Assembly: GCF_009602435.1 (NCBI RefSeq)
Contig: NZ_VZDQ01000028.1
Coordinates: 1-64,000 of the forward strand
Direction: 5' to 3'
DNA: 64,000 nucleotides
Source: Sediminibacillus terrae
GTDB taxonomy: Bacteria > Bacillota > Bacilli > Bacillales > Amphibacillaceae
The position numbers and the translations under genes are program-made. Below the pieces are notes generated by a model that was not told the origin of the DNA, searched no databases, and was given only the letters and a program-made list of their open reading frames with translations. Each line of letters starts with the position of its first letter. Position 1 is the stretch's first letter. Positions 26,608 to 35,699 of this stretch are shown in pieces.

Positions 26608-27975
26608 TTAACCGATGATGACCCGTTCTTTTGGATAATGATAAATATCTTTTGTCACACGACCTCTCAGCAAGAACAGGAAGGAGAATATCCCGATCCT
26701 CCCGATAAACATAAGGAAAATGATGATGATCTTCCCCGCCGTCGATAAATCGGGAGTTATCCCCATCGACAACCCGGTTGTTCCAAACGCTGAACACACT
26801 TCGAACGCAATGGATATTAGCGGGAATGGCTCCAAATATGTCAATGCAATAATGGATCCTAAACAAAGCATCGCCGCTGTCGTAATGACAATGAAAGACC
26901 GCATTACATCTTCCTGATCAAGTTCTCTTCCGAACACTTTTATGCTGGTGTTACCTTTTCCATAGTTGTAAATTGCCAATAACATAATCGCAAACGATGT
27001 TGTTCTAATCCCTCCCCCGACACTGCTTGGAGAAGCGCCAATGAACATGAGGATGCAAATCACTACCAGTGTCGGCAAGGTGAAATCATTAACATCCATT
27101 GTCGCCAGACCACCGCTTCTGGTCGTCACAGATTGAAACAAACTGTAAAATATCTTTTCATGCCATATCTTATCAGCTAAAAAATGATTGCTTTCTAAAA
27201 CGTAAATCAACAACCATCCAGCTACAATCAATGCAAAAAACGTTAAAGAAGTAACCTTGGAAAATAATGAAAAGGTATATTTTTGGTTAATATCCGATTG
27301 ATGACCTCTTCTCATCAATTCCTGCACTTCAATTAATACAGGAAAACCGATTGCCCCCAAAATCAGCAAGATAATATTGACAAACTGAACAAAATAGTCA
27401 TCCGCAAAGGGAATCAGGGATGCTCCGGTTATGTCGAATCCTGCATTGGTCGTGGCACTCACCGAGGCAAAAAAACCTTGCAGTAATGCTTCCTGCCATG
27501 TATCAAAATAGGATAGAAAATAAGTGCTTAATATAATGGTACCAATGACTTCAATCGTCACAATGATCTTCAGAATCTTGAGCATTAATTTCACCAGTCC
27601 GGATAAAGTGGTCCGGTTTTGATCAATCTGGATCAGCTGTCTGCCCCGAAGACCGATTTTTTTCCCCAGCAAAATCCAGATGAACGTCCCCAGGGTCATA
27701 ATCCCGATACCGCCGAACTGAAGTACCACCGTCAATGCTATTTTTCCTGCAGCATTAAATGTATCTGCTGTGGAAACAACTGTAAGGCCAGTCACACTGA
27801 CGGCACTTACTGCTGTAAACACCAAATCAATGAAAGATATGCTGAAACCACCCTGATGAAAAAGCGGGATGCCCAACAAAAGAGTCGATATAAGGACGGT
27901 CATCAAATAAAACAAAACAATCAAACGGATTGTCGATAGGTGACTTGCTTTAAATAATCGCGAAAAAATGTTCAT
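26608..27975 (-). CDS. Ktr/Trk-type potassium uptake membrane subunit (KtrB/KtrD-like)
   Basis: 455 residues with about 8-10 membrane segments in the four M1-P-M2 repeats of the SKT superfamily. The filter-loop glycines are seen in AVSVTGLTVV (~58-67), TTNAGFDITG (~175-184), TRSGGLATMD (~284-293) and FGTTGLSMG (~407-415). It would work with a cytosolic KtrA/KtrC ring, and no such gene is adjacent, which resembles the scattered ktrC/ktrD layout in B. subtilis. K+ uptake for turgor/osmoadaptation. The 3' flank to 26290 has a weak CGGAGT/ACTCCG hairpin only. Confidence 0.9.
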   Translation of the reverse strand: MNIFSRLFKASHLSTIRLIVLFYLMTVLISTLLLGIPLFHQGGFSISFIDLVFTAVSAVSVTGLTVVSTADTFNAAGKIALTVVLQFGGIGIMTLGTFIWILLGKKIGLRGRQLIQIDQNRTTLSGLVKLMLKILKIIVTIEVIGTIILSTYFLSYFDTWQEALLQGFFASVSATTNAGFDITGASLIPFADDYFVQFVNIILLILGAIGFPVLIEVQELMRRGHQSDINQKYTFSLFSKVTSLTFFALIVAGWLLIYVLESNHFLADKIWHEKIFYSLFQSVTTRSGGLATMDVNDFTLPTLVVICILMFIGASPSSVGGGIRTTSFAIMLLAIYNYGKGNTSIKVFGRELDQEDVMRSFIVITTAAMLCLGSIIALTYLEPFPLISIAFEVCSAFGTTGLSMGITPDLSTAGKIIIIFLMFIGRIGIFSFLFLLRGRVTKDIYHYPKERVIIG

Positions 27976-28232
27976 CTTGATTCTCCTTGCCTTTCAATTG
28001 CAGCAATGTAAGTTTACCAAAAAATACAGTTTGTTTATATAGTTTTTTTCCGGTTATCTGCCCCTGCTTCTTTTAGCGTGTCATCGAGGGGGATGGACAG
28101 AGATTTACAGGCCTTCGTCTTTCATCTTTTCCGCATTGTCCGCACTTCGGCTGCCTTCTATACAAAAACAAGCAGGCCCGGGCCTGTCTGGAATAAATTA
28201 ACGCTGTTTAAATCCTTGTAGCTGGGTTATAT

Positions 28233-28257
28233 TATAATCAAAACGAACATACGTTCT
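28233..28257 (+). promoter_or_regulatory. -10 and LexA (SOS) box of the Y-family polymerase gene
   Basis: TATAAT (28233-28238), then CGAACATACGTTCT (28244-28257), matching the Bacillus LexA consensus CGAACRNRYGTTCG except the last base. The box covers the start-site region, as expected for repression by LexA. The rest of the 27976-28232 gap holds only a CAGGCCCGGGCCTG palindrome (28173-28186). Confidence 0.75.
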
Positions 28258-28274
28258 TCGATAGGAGGGATTAC

Positions 28275-29531
28275 ATGCTGCCGACAAACCTGAAGCTTCC
28301 TAGAAATAATGTTCTTTGTATCGATATGCGTTCTTTTTATGCCAGCGTAGAATGCATGAAAAACAATTTGGACCCCATGCAGGATATGCTCGCAGTCGTA
28401 GGCGATAAAAAGCGGTCAGGGAGTATCATTCTGGCAGCATCCCCTCGATTGAAGAAAAAACACGGAATAAAAAATGTGAGCCGCTTTTTCGAACTTCCGG
28501 ATGATCCGGACATCCATATCGTAGAAGCGAAAATGGGCGATTATTTACAAGTGTCCATGGAAATAACCAAGCTCGTCAACCAATACGTCCCGAAAGAAGC
28601 AATCCATCAGTACTCCGTGGATGAACTGTGGGTGACGGTGAACGGTCTGGAGAAGCTATACGGGGACTCCTGGCAAGTCGCCCGGATGATCAAAGCAGAA
28701 TTGCTGGAAACAATGGGGTTGACCTGTTCGATCGGGATTGGGGATAACAAATTTTTGGCGAAAGTTGTCATGGACTTGTACGCCAAAGAGACAGGGATTG
28801 CCGAGTGCCGGTACGAAGATGTAGAAAAAATGCTTTGGCCGGTACCGATTGAACAGATTTGGGGAATCGGGAAACGGATGATGCGTAATTTAAATCGAAT
28901 GGGAATTGTCACATTGGGTCAGCTGGCGGACTTTCCCGTGGAGCGGCTTAAGAAGCGATTTGGCATTATGGGAGAACAACTGTATTGGCACGCGTGGGGC
29001 ATCGATTCAAGCCCAGTCATCGGCGATTTTCAAAAACAGGAGCAAAAAGGATTCGGACATGGAATTACATTGCTGCGGGATTATCGTGGTGATGAAGTTT
29101 TCGCCTGTATTCTTGATTTGTGCGAAGAAGTGTGCCGAAGAGCAAGGACCGCCGGCCGGGCTGGCAGAACGGTCCATCTCGGTATCGGTTATTCCCGGGA
29201 AAACGGCGGGGGATTCAGCAGGTCCCGTTCAGTGGCACTTCCGACAAACATCACCATGGAAATATACAAAGTGTGCATGCAGTTGTTCCGTGAATTTTAT
29301 GACGGTGTCAGCAAAATCCGCCGCGTGTTCGTCACCTTGGACAACTTAGCAAATGATGAGGAAACCCAGCTGGATTTGTTCATGGACAAAACCAAACAAA
29401 AAGATCTTGGTTATGTCATGGATCAAATCCGGCAAAAGCACGGGGCCGCTTCCCTGCTTCGGGCCACCAGCTTTACGGATCTGGGTGTCACCCTTGACCG
29501 CACCCATAAAATCGGCGGCCACAAAGCCTGA
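28275..29531 (+). CDS. Y-family DNA polymerase (UvrX/YqjW-like)
   Basis: 418 residues, translesion polymerase of the UmuC/ImpB group. Catalytic motifs: CIDMRSFYASVE (first Asp and steric region, ~15-26), YSVDELWVTV (S-V-D-E active site, ~115-124), SIGIGDNKFLAKV. The helix-hairpin-helix is in QIWGIGKRMMRNLNRMGIVTLGQLA, followed by the little-finger domain. It resembles PolY2 (YqjW) more than DinB (PolY1). The SOS box upstream indicates DNA-damage induction. The small YolD-type partner often following such genes is not present. AGGAGGG precedes ATG 28275. Confidence 0.92.
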   Translation: MLPTNLKLPRNNVLCIDMRSFYASVECMKNNLDPMQDMLAVVGDKKRSGSIILAASPRLKKKHGIKNVSRFFELPDDPDIHIVEAKMGDYLQVSMEITKLVNQYVPKEAIHQYSVDELWVTVNGLEKLYGDSWQVARMIKAELLETMGLTCSIGIGDNKFLAKVVMDLYAKETGIAECRYEDVEKMLWPVPIEQIWGIGKRMMRNLNRMGIVTLGQLADFPVERLKKRFGIMGEQLYWHAWGIDSSPVIGDFQKQEQKGFGHGITLLRDYRGDEVFACILDLCEEVCRRARTAGRAGRTVHLGIGYSRENGGGFSRSRSVALPTNITMEIYKVCMQLFREFYDGVSKIRRVFVTLDNLANDEETQLDLFMDKTKQKDLGYVMDQIRQKHGAASLLRATSFTDLGVTLDRTHKIGGHKA

Positions 29532-29546
29532 GGAAAACCGGCAGCA

Positions 29547-30089
29547 TCATTGGAAGATGGGGTTGGCTTCCCATTCTTCCCGAAGCAGACCCATCCGGAT
29601 CGAATCATAAAACTTCCCATTATAATAACGGCACTTCCTCAGCCTTGCCTCCATGGTCATGCCTAGCTTCTCCCCGACTTTTATCATTCGCTGGTTTCCG
29701 GACCAAGTAGTATAACCCACCCGGACCAGCGGCATGGTCTGAAACAAATGATTGATCCACAGACGCAGGGCTTCTGTTCCATATCCTCCACTCCAATACT
29801 GGGGCTGATAGATGACAATTCCCATTTCCAACCATAGCGAAGGCTTATGCTCCCAATAATAGCTGACCATACCGATCACCTTGTCATCCACTGTAACAAC
29901 CCAGCGTTCATCCTGGTGGATCAACTGATCTTTTTTATCAAGATATTCATCCAGGGAGATTTGACGATGGGCAAAGTATGGTGCATCCCACTTTTTCCAC
30001 TCAGGTGACTTTTCACTGTAAGCCAATTTCCACAGTGTTTCCAAATCTCTTTCCTCGATCTGACGAATCAAAATATTTTCCTGGCCCAT
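29547..30089 (-). CDS. GNAT-family N-acetyltransferase (RimJ/RimL type)
   Basis: 180 residues. The N-terminal ILIRQIEERDLETLWKLA and the acetyl-CoA loop region YWSGGYGTEALRLWINHLFQ (~98-117; the Q/R-x-x-G-x-G/A pattern is modified to W-S-G-G-Y-G), then NQRMIKVGEKLGMTMEARLRK, fit the RimJ/RimL group. Substrate unknown. It ends 16 bp from the Y-family polymerase stop (convergent) and starts 15 bp after menE on the same strand, so it may be the last gene of a menE transcript. Confidence 0.88.
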   Translation of the reverse strand: MGQENILIRQIEERDLETLWKLAYSEKSPEWKKWDAPYFAHRQISLDEYLDKKDQLIHQDERWVVTVDDKVIGMVSYYWEHKPSLWLEMGIVIYQPQYWSGGYGTEALRLWINHLFQTMPLVRVGYTTWSGNQRMIKVGEKLGMTMEARLRKCRYYNGKFYDSIRMGLLREEWEANPIFQ

Positions 30090-30104
30090 TTCCCAGCTCC
30101 TCTC

Positions 30105-31592
30105 TTAGGATTCTCCATCCCCCGCCAGGTCAACAAGCTTGTGCCTGACGAGCTTATTTGATGCATTGCGTGGCAATTCAGCAATAAAATAAACATGTTT
30201 CGGCACTTTGAATTTAGCCAGACGCTCCCTGCAGTACCGGAAAACTTGCTCTTTGGTTAAATCGGCATCGGATGGGACGATGAAGGCAACGGGCACCTGC
30301 CCCCATTGATCGTCCTCCCTGCCGATGACGCCTGCCTCTTTTACTCCATCCAGCCCGGCAAGAACACTCTCGATTTCAGCTGGGTAAATGTTTTCACCGC
30401 CGGAAATGATCAAATCCTTCCGTCTGTCCATTACATAAAGAAAACCGTCTTCATCCAATTTTCCCAGGTCCCCGGTGGCCAGCCAGCCATCCTGAAATGC
30501 TTTGCTGGTGGCTGAGTCATTTTGATAATAACCTTTTGTCACCATCGGGCCTTTGACTACTATTTCTCCGACCGTTCCATCAGGAGCGGGCTTTCCATCC
30601 AGCATGATTTTCAATTGTGCAGGAACCAGGGGTTTTCCTGCCGACCCCAGCTTGGATAAGGCATAGTCTGGGCTAAGCGTGACAATTTGCGAAGAAGTTT
30701 CCGTCATGCCGTACGTTTGAAAAACTGGTATTTCTTGTCTTTTCGCCCTCTTCAACAACGGCTCCGGAGCCGGTCCGCCGCCTAAAAGCATACACCGGAA
30801 GGAATCGGGATAACGCCCTCCATCCAATTTGTCGATCAGCCGTTCAAGCATCACTGTTACCACGGAAACAATGGTGACATTTCCTGAAATGATCGCCTGA
30901 TGGGCCAGGTCGATATCAAATTTTTTCATTAAATAAATCGGCATGCCATAGACGACACTTTTCACTAACAGCGATAGACCCCCAACGTGAAACAGTGGAA
31001 GGGAAGCCAGCCATTTATCATTTCTGCTCAACCCTAGATTGAGAGCGGAAGATACCGCACTCCACCAATGATTACCATAGGTATGTTCCACCCCTTTTGG
31101 AAAACCGGTAGTTCCAGATGTATAAATGATCGTAAACAGCTCATCCAGTCCCAACTCTTCCCGCAAATCGACAGTTGCTTCTGTTTGTTCATCAATCTCC
31201 TGAAAACTGCTGAAATTTGGACAATCGGTTTGGTAGACAGTAGAAAGGGCCAGCTCGGTGTGGTCCTCGTCATATAGCAGAAACGAAACTTCTGCATCAT
31301 TTAATTGATAAGCGAGTTCTCTAGCAGAAAGACGGACATTCAGTAAAACGGCGACAGCCCCCAGATATGACAAAGCATGAATGGCGGCCGCCATATCTGA
31401 AGAGTTCGCAGCCAATAAAGCAACGTGGTTTCCTTTCCGCACACCAGAGGCAGCTATTTTCCTTGCCAGGGACCTGCTTTTATCCCGCAGCTGCAAAAAC
31501 GTCAGCTCCTCTCCATCCGATGTTTCAATTGCTGTTTTATCTGGTGATAAATCTGCTTGTTTATTGAGCCAATGAGGAATAGTTTCTGTCAT
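30105..31592 (-). CDS. menE: 2-succinylbenzoate-CoA ligase
   Basis: 495 residues, ANL-superfamily adenylating enzyme. P-loop-like IYTSGTTGFPKGVEHTYGNH (~162-181); the A5 region QTYGMTETSSQIV; ATGDLGKLDEDGFLYVMDRRKDLIISGGENIYPAEIE (hinge region); the A10 lysine in LPRNASNKLVRHKL. Activates o-succinylbenzoate to its CoA ester, the substrate of MenB, in menaquinone synthesis. Synteny with the men genes supports MenE over a generic acyl-CoA ligase. It is separated from menB by about 3.2 kb holding an unrelated plus-strand gene, the 600-bp repeat and an SDR gene; menC does not follow. Confidence 0.92.
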   Translation of the reverse strand: MTETIPHWLNKQADLSPDKTAIETSDGEELTFLQLRDKSRSLARKIAASGVRKGNHVALLAANSSDMAAAIHALSYLGAVAVLLNVRLSARELAYQLNDAEVSFLLYDEDHTELALSTVYQTDCPNFSSFQEIDEQTEATVDLREELGLDELFTIIYTSGTTGFPKGVEHTYGNHWWSAVSSALNLGLSRNDKWLASLPLFHVGGLSLLVKSVVYGMPIYLMKKFDIDLAHQAIISGNVTIVSVVTVMLERLIDKLDGGRYPDSFRCMLLGGGPAPEPLLKRAKRQEIPVFQTYGMTETSSQIVTLSPDYALSKLGSAGKPLVPAQLKIMLDGKPAPDGTVGEIVVKGPMVTKGYYQNDSATSKAFQDGWLATGDLGKLDEDGFLYVMDRRKDLIISGGENIYPAEIESVLAGLDGVKEAGVIGREDDQWGQVPVAFIVPSDADLTKEQVFRYCRERLAKFKVPKHVYFIAELPRNASNKLVRHKLVDLAGDGES

Positions 31593-31655
31593 GATGTTCG
31601 AATCCTTTCTTTAAAAACCTGATAACTAGTATGTCACAATTTTATCGAACAACGG

Positions 31656-31693
31656 AAAAAAATAAAAGCTTGGCCATCCAAAAGCGGATGGCC
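31656..31693 (-). terminator. Orphan terminator-like hairpin upstream of menE
   Basis: Minus strand GGCCATCC-loop-GGATGGCC then AAGCTTTTATTTTTTT. It points toward menE, yet no minus-strand gene ends upstream of it (the neighbour at 31863 is on the plus strand). It may be a leader attenuator or an insulator. Confidence 0.55.
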
Positions 31694-31768
31694 TTCTATC
31701 CAAATTAAGTAACAATTTCATCACGTCATCTTTAACACCTTATGTTAAAATAAAAAAATACTAAATCG

Positions 31769-31833
31769 GTGGAGAGTGAATGAAGCGGTACACCAACTAT
31801 TTGCTCTCCACTTTCTCATGCTGTTCGATATAG
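31769..31833 (+). promoter_or_regulatory. Leader hairpin with a possible 17-residue leader peptide
   Basis: GTGGAGAG (31769-31776) pairs with CTCTCCAC (31804-31811). The 5' arm contains a GGAGAG ribosome-binding site 5-6 nt before an ATG (31780) that reads MKRYTNYLLSTFSCCSI and stops at 31831-31833. About 30 nt later is the gene at 31863. Expression of the peptide is untested. Confidence 0.35.
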
Positions 31834-31862
31834 CAATCACATAAATAAAGGTGGGTTTATCA

Positions 31863-33023
31863 ATGAACAAAAAAGATGTCGCTGCTATCCGCAAGCAATT
31901 TAAAGTAGACAATGATTTACTAAAAATATCTGACATATTCAATGTTTATATTATGAAGGAATCAAGTGAAATTTATCATCATCAAAGCCAGCCTTTTGAA
32001 ATGCTGGAACAAGATCAGCAGGAATTATTCATGAACAATTTTAAAAAACTGCTTACTGGACAATTGGATGAAAAACTATTCGAACTGAAATTCGAAAGGG
32101 ACATAGAAAACAGCAGTCAGCTTGTTTTACATCAAGGGTTGCTGAGCAGCGATGTAGAAGACTGGAAACAGCGGATGCTGCATATCGTTGAGAAAATGCT
32201 GCAAAACAAACAATACGAGATGGATATCGTAGTCACCTTTATCAAGGCAGAGTATCTGAAACCGATGAAACGCCAGAGTGAGGAGTCGGAGGAAAGTGAA
32301 CGGGATACCGTTTTTTCCAATCCGTTTATTCTTTGCAGCATCAACAAAACACAAGATCCAAAGAAGGAGCTGCTTTTTGATTATGTCGAGAAGGAATTCA
32401 AATACAATGTCGTCGATCCGATCATCAACTTGAACGCCCCGATGGCAGGGTTCTTGTTCCCTTGTATCACGGATAATGCCGCAGACGTCAACCATATCCT
32501 CTATTCAGCCGGCAAAGTGAATGAGCCAGACCCAAGCTTCGTAGAAGAAGTGTTGAATGCACAAGAAACAATCACCGCCAAAGAGGATAAGACCGTTTTC
32601 GAGGAAATTGTAAAGGATGTAACGGGAGATCAATTGAATACATCCACACTCGCCAATGTTTATGAGGAAATCAACCGCGTAATGGAAGACAATGAAGAAG
32701 AAGAAACACCAAAGTTAGACTATCGGGATGTTGAACGGGTATTAAAAATGAGCGGAGTCGAGGACGTAAATACAGAAAAGGTCGAAGCTGCGTTTCAACA
32801 TGTTATTGATGACGAAAAATACGAGCTGAAAGCGAGCAGTATCCTGCCAAAGTATAAATCAAAATCGATAAAAATCAATACGAAAGTGGCGAACATTTCG
32901 ATCAGCCCGGAGGATTTGCGATACGTCAGACAAGTAAACTTCAATGGCAAACGCTGTATTATGATCGAAGTGGAAGAAGATACGGTGATAGAAGGATTTA
33001 AAATGATACCGGAAGCTTTTTAA
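31863..33023 (+). CDS. DUF4317 family protein
   Basis: 386 residues from ATG 31863 (AAAGGTGGG upstream). Soluble, acidic. The N-terminus MNKKDVAAIRKQFKVDNDLLKISDIFNVYIMK and the central FDYVEKEFKYNVVDPIINLNAPMAGFLFPCITDNAADVNHILYSAG are typical of the DUF4317 family of Firmicutes, whose function is unknown. The C-terminal third holds a helical segment and a basic strand pair (YKSKSIKINTKVANISISPEDLRYVRQVNFNGKRC). It stands alone on the plus strand between menE and the 600-bp repeat. Confidence 0.85.
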   Translation: MNKKDVAAIRKQFKVDNDLLKISDIFNVYIMKESSEIYHHQSQPFEMLEQDQQELFMNNFKKLLTGQLDEKLFELKFERDIENSSQLVLHQGLLSSDVEDWKQRMLHIVEKMLQNKQYEMDIVVTFIKAEYLKPMKRQSEESEESERDTVFSNPFILCSINKTQDPKKELLFDYVEKEFKYNVVDPIINLNAPMAGFLFPCITDNAADVNHILYSAGKVNEPDPSFVEEVLNAQETITAKEDKTVFEEIVKDVTGDQLNTSTLANVYEEINRVMEDNEEEETPKLDYRDVERVLKMSGVEDVNTEKVEAAFQHVIDDEKYELKASSILPKYKSKSIKINTKVANISISPEDLRYVRQVNFNGKRCIMIEVEEDTVIEGFKMIPEAF

Positions 33024-33052
33024 CATATTGTATGGCTTGTCACGTTAATGGT

Positions 33053-33652
33053 CGAAGGATAGAAACCACGACTAAGTTTGAATGCATCTTTCTAACTTCC
33101 TACAGTTTATTGAGTGTAAATTCTTCGCTGCGGAAATACCCTGCGCTTTCCGCGGGCGGCTGGTGAGCTTCCTCGAGCTGACGCTCTGCGGGATCTCACC
33201 GAAGCCTTTCCTCCCGCAGGACAAGGAAGGCTGCGGCAGCGATGCCTCGCACGAAGAAAATTGTTTTGTATTTTCGAGGAGTCTTCGGGTATTTCCTTCG
33301 CTGGGAACAGATTCCTGTTTCTAAACGAGTGTACGAGACATTTTTAATCTTGAATTCCTTGAGCCTGCATGTAGCTAGAACAACAAGCAAAAAGTCCGAG
33401 AGAAGGAAAAAAGACGGAAGCCAAACTGTTTTTATAAAAAGAAGTGCATATCATCATAAGCACTTTATTAAGAGGTTTAACGCTTTCGCTAATCAGCATG
33501 CTTCCTAGCGCAGGGAGCATACGCAGACTCCTGCGGGAACAGCGCGAGCTGAAGATCCACTTGGTAAAGCGGTTTTCTTTACCAAGTTAGCTGAAGCCGT
33601 GCCCGCGGAAAGCGAAGTATGCTACCGAAGCGGGGGTTAACACGCTTTTACA
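33053..33652 (+). repeat. ~600-bp non-coding multi-hairpin element, copy 1
   Basis: From GATAGAAACC to GCTACCGAAGCGGGGGTTAA. It is matched along its whole length by the reverse complement of 62408-63032: the ends and two GC-rich blocks are nearly identical, the ~170-bp AT-rich middle is diverged but alignable (AACAAG, GAGAGAAGGA, AAAAGAAGTRCAT). Block 1 (33118-33320) contains CTGCGCTTTCCGCGGGCGG and CTCCCGCAGGACAAGGAAGG. Block 2 (33500-33640) contains an 11-bp perfect hairpin ACTTGGTAAAG/CTTTACCAAGT inside CTGCGGGA...CCCGCGG arms. No supported coding frame. Confidence 0.85.
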
Positions 33653-33784
33653 TAGGCTATGGTACTCCCAATTACAATTACTGCGTAGTTTATCATTTGC
33701 GCAAAAGTAAAATAGAGAGAAAAGGGCTGCGTTTGCAGCCCTTTTCTCGTGATTATAGAATTGAATCAGGTTGACAGCTGCGCT

Positions 33785-34435
33785 CTATAAGGCGCGGATT
33801 GCTTCGTTAATCGGCGTAGTTCCACCCACTACTTGAAATTCTTTGCCGATTGTCGAATCGTTCTCCAGACTGGCAGCGATGACGCTTGCAATGTCTTGCC
33901 GGGGAACTTCTCCTCTTTCCACTTCAGTTGCTGCCTTTACCTTCCCTGTTCCTTCCTCATTTGTCAATGCACCAGGATGAATGATTGTATAATCCAAGTC
34001 CGTCCGCTTTAGCCACTCATCTGCGTAATGTTTTGCAGCAACATAAGGCGCAAACGAGGAAGGAGCAGCCTGTATTGCTTCCCTTCTAGTATCAAACGAG
34101 CTAATCATTATAAAGCGTTTCACGCCAGCCGCTTTGGCAGCTTCAATTGTTTTGACAGCTCCGTCCAAGTCAACCATGATCGTTTTGTCTTTTCCCGTAT
34201 GTGGGCCGGAACCTGCGGTGAAAACAACGGCGTCTGTTCCCTCGGCAGCTTTTGCGATAGTATCGATGTCCTGTTCCAAATCCACTACTGCTGTTTCAGC
34301 GTTCAGTTCTTCAAAAACCGCAGCCTGTTCCTGTTTCCGGATCATTGCCTTCGCTTCCAGATTGTCCTTATTCTGCATAATCGTGACAAGATGCTTGCCT
34401 ATCTGTCCGTTTGCTCCAACAACTAAAACTTTCAT
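33785..34435 (-). CDS. NAD(P)-binding SDR-like protein (atypical, YhfK-like)
   Basis: 216 residues from ATG 34435, which is correctly spaced after AGAGAGG (an ATG at 34444 abuts the site). N-terminal nucleotide-binding motif VLVVGANGQIGKHLV (GxxGxxG) and a DLEQD-type second strand; AVVFTAGSGPHTGKDKT; YVAAKHYADEWLKRTDLDYTIIHPGALTNEEG carries the Y-x-x-x-K-like AAKHYADEWL region of the NAD(P)H-binding (PF13460-type) group. Substrate unknown. It sits between the 600-bp repeat and menB. Confidence 0.87.
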   Translation of the reverse strand: MKVLVVGANGQIGKHLVTIMQNKDNLEAKAMIRKQEQAAVFEELNAETAVVDLEQDIDTIAKAAEGTDAVVFTAGSGPHTGKDKTIMVDLDGAVKTIEAAKAAGVKRFIMISSFDTRREAIQAAPSSFAPYVAAKHYADEWLKRTDLDYTIIHPGALTNEEGTGKVKAATEVERGEVPRQDIASVIAASLENDSTIGKEFQVVGGTTPINEAIRAL

Positions 34436-34680
34436 TGCTTTCATCCTCTCTAAATAATGAGTAGACCCTTATCTTTATCCTAAAGTGAAAAGAAGGGAAA
34501 TGTCCAGAATCAACTAAATGCAAATGAAACTCACTCCCGATCAGTTTATCTGCTTTTCTGCTTCGATTTGCACTTCATAAATATCCGACAAGATTAAACC
34601 AACGGCTTTTGCCGCATAGCGGATTAACGTAAGGCCCGAGCTCAGCCGAACAGCATTCTGTACCAAGGGTGATCAAAAGC

Positions 34681-34742
34681 AAAAACCGAACGATTTCAAT
34701 CATCGTCCGGTTTTTTGATGGTCGCTATGCTTTTGTCCCAGT
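34681..34742 (-). terminator. menB terminator, CCGAACGA module
   Basis: Minus strand: CTGGGACAAAAGCATAGCGACC, then CCGGACGATG...ATCGTTCGG and a T run; 12 nt after the menB stop. Confidence 0.85.
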
Positions 34743-34754
34743 TCTTGGTTCTTA

Positions 34755-35573
34755 TCAAGGAAAACGAGGGAATTGCTTGAAGTCCGGTTTACGCTTTTCT
34801 TTGAAAGCGTCTCTTCCTTCCTTCGCCTCATCTGTGGTGTAATACAGCAATGTCGCATCGCCGCCCATTTGCTGTAAGCCAGCCAAACCATCTGTATCAG
34901 CGTTGAAAGAAGCTTTCAAGAAACGGAGGGCAGTCGGTGATTTTTCCAGCATTTCCTGGCACCACTGAACAGTTTCCTCTTCGAGCTTATCCAACGGCAC
35001 TACCGTATTCACCAAGCCCATATCCTCGGCTTCTTTTGCGCTGTATTGACGGCACAAGTACCAGATTTCCCTTGCCTTTTTATGACCGACAATTCTCGCC
35101 AGAAGACCGGCGCCATAACCAGCATCGAAACTCCCGACTTTAGGTCCTGTCTGCCCGAACACCGCATTATCGGCAGCAATCGTCAAGTCACATACAATAT
35201 GTAGAACATGGCCGCCTCCGATTGCATAACCGGAAACCATTGCTACTACCGGTTTTGGAATAACGCGAATCAATCGCTGTAAATCCAGCACATTCAGGCG
35301 GGGGATTTGATCCTCGCCGACGTAACCGCCATGACCGCGGACCTTCTGATCTCCTCCTGCACAGAACGCTTCATCACCTGCACCTGCAAGGACAATAACA
35401 CCGATATTGGAGTTGTCACGCGCCCGGGTAAACGCGTCTATCAATTCATTCGTTGTTTCTGGACGAAATGCATTGCGTACCTCTGGACGGTTAATCGTGA
35501 TTTTTGCGATTCCATTATAAGATTCGTAAAGAATATCTTCGTATTCCCGTTCTGTAACCCATTCAATTGCCAT
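34755..35573 (-). CDS. menB: 1,4-dihydroxy-2-naphthoyl-CoA synthase
   Basis: 272 residues from ATG 35573 (GGAGGG upstream), the usual MenB length. Crotonase fold; cyclises succinylbenzoyl-CoA to DHNA-CoA. Motifs: [17 protein letters not shown] (oxyanion region and MenB-specific loop), [42 protein letters not shown] (~125-166, active-site Asp and Gly) and the C-terminal [16 protein letters not shown] typical of MenB. Last gene of the menF-D-H-B transcript; a 127-bp gap separates it from menH. Confidence 0.96.
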   Translation of the reverse strand: MAIEWVTEREYEDILYESYNGIAKITINRPEVRNAFRPETTNELIDAFTRARDNSNIGVIVLAGAGDEAFCAGGDQKVRGHGGYVGEDQIPRLNVLDLQRLIRVIPKPVVAMVSGYAIGGGHVLHIVCDLTIAADNAVFGQTGPKVGSFDAGYGAGLLARIVGHKKAREIWYLCRQYSAKEAEDMGLVNTVVPLDKLEEETVQWCQEMLEKSPTALRFLKASFNADTDGLAGLQQMGGDATLLYYTTDEAKEGRDAFKEKRKPDFKQFPRFP

Positions 35574-35699
35574 AGGGATACCCTCCATTCAAGATTGTTT
35601 TGGCTTCTTGTTCCCGGGAAGCTAAGGGGGCTATTCGGGAAAGATCTCATAGAAAAATCATAAAAGCACTTCCCTGATTTCTATGCTCCATTAGCTTCC

